A stretch of 64,000 bases of DNA from positions 62,001 through 126,000 of the forward strand of contig JAOSJP010000012.1 in assembly GCA_027494015.1 (NCBI GenBank), given 5' to 3'. The DNA comes from Anaerolineae bacterium (GTDB lineage: Bacteria > Chloroflexota > Anaerolineae > Aggregatilineales > Aggregatilineaceae). Of this stretch, positions 63,890 to 64,000 are shown piece after piece (the stretch's first letter is position 1; each line of letters opens with the position of its first letter). The position numbers were made by a program, and so were the translations under genes. The notes under the pieces were generated by a model that ran no database searches, had not been told where the DNA came from, and was given only the letters and a program-made list of their open reading frames with translations.

Positions 63890-64000
63890 TTAGCGGTAGC
63901 CCGCCGCGTTCAGCTCGATCACGCGGTCCACATTGCCGGCGTTCACAATGTTCGGGCCGGTGAAGATGTCGTTGGCCGGCTTGAGCAGGTACTGGCTGCC
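63890..64000 (-). CDS. C-terminal end of an ABC sugar-binding protein (partial)
   Basis: The last 36 residues read GSQYLLKPANDIFTGPNIV and NAGNVDRVIELNAAGYR, then TAA 63892-63890, as in the C-terminus of ribose/xylose-type binding proteins. It lies upstream of the permease and ATPase on the - strand, separated by the IS element and the NmrA-like gene, so it is probably their binding protein. The rest is outside the window. Confidence 0.7.
   Translation of the reverse strand, partial: GSQYLLKPANDIFTGPNIVNAGNVDRVIELNAAGYR

Overview
The window is GC-rich (about 60% or more), gene-dense bacterial DNA. The protein families suggest a monoderm Chloroflexota (Anaerolineae-like) organism. Clues are extracellular proteins with long Thr/Pro linkers, many SH3b-tailed secreted proteins, several sugar ABC importers, octaheme cytochromes, and a Wzx/Wzy-type polysaccharide locus with no outer-membrane (Wza-like) gene. 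Taxonomy is inferred; no rRNA or tRNA gene was seen.

Region 1 (1-5.6 kb) holds secreted proteins: the end of an SH3b protein, a SnoaL-like protein, and a very large Thr/Pro-repeat surface protein with two DNRLRE (CBM96-like) domains. The last is split by a 2-base slip inside its repeats. Region 2 (5.6-30.4 kb) is an exopolysaccharide locus on the + strand: priming sugar transferase, amino-sugar enzymes, a Wzz/BY-kinase, glycosyltransferases, a heparinase-like lyase, Wzy, Wzx, FemAB-like transferases, an ATP-grasp ligase and methyltransferases. Region 3 (30.4-33 kb) has a fucose/arabinose isomerase-like enzyme and an AF2212/MazF-type toxin-antitoxin pair.

Region 4 (33-40.6 kb) is a sugar or glycerol-phosphate-type ABC importer operon: binding protein, two permeases (one with an inserted PDZ domain and two frameshifts), an ATPase, and a HAD/phosphodiesterase-like protein. 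Region 5 (40.9-48.9 kb) is the most cohesive unit: a Crp/Fnr-type regulator, then two convergent operons. The + operon encodes a 12-TM protein resembling heme-copper oxidase subunit I, an SUMF1-type lipoprotein and a heme O synthase. The - operon encodes two paralogous octaheme cytochromes c, each with one CXXCK motif, and a membrane protein. Both operons start from nearly identical promoters with a TTGAC-N4-(A/G)TCAA box at the same distance from the -10, so they look like one regulon.

Region 6 (48.9-54.8 kb) contains a redoxin lipoprotein whose UxxC motif is written with an in-frame UGA, followed by a hairpin at bacterial SECIS distance: a strong selenoprotein candidate. It also has a PI-PLC-like membrane protein and a binding protein without a signal peptide. 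Region 7 (54.8-64 kb) has a glycoside hydrolase-like secreted protein, a URO-D family protein, a VapBC pair with a truncated helicase-like ORF, an ABC ATPase fused to HEAT repeats with its permease, an NAD(P)-binding protein, an IS5-family element and the end of a binding protein.

From 33 kb onward intergenic DNA carries dispersed elements: a MITE-like element with 14-bp terminal inverted repeats (one copy with a perfect 8-bp target duplication) and two families of perfect palindromes. None is seen in the exopolysaccharide locus.
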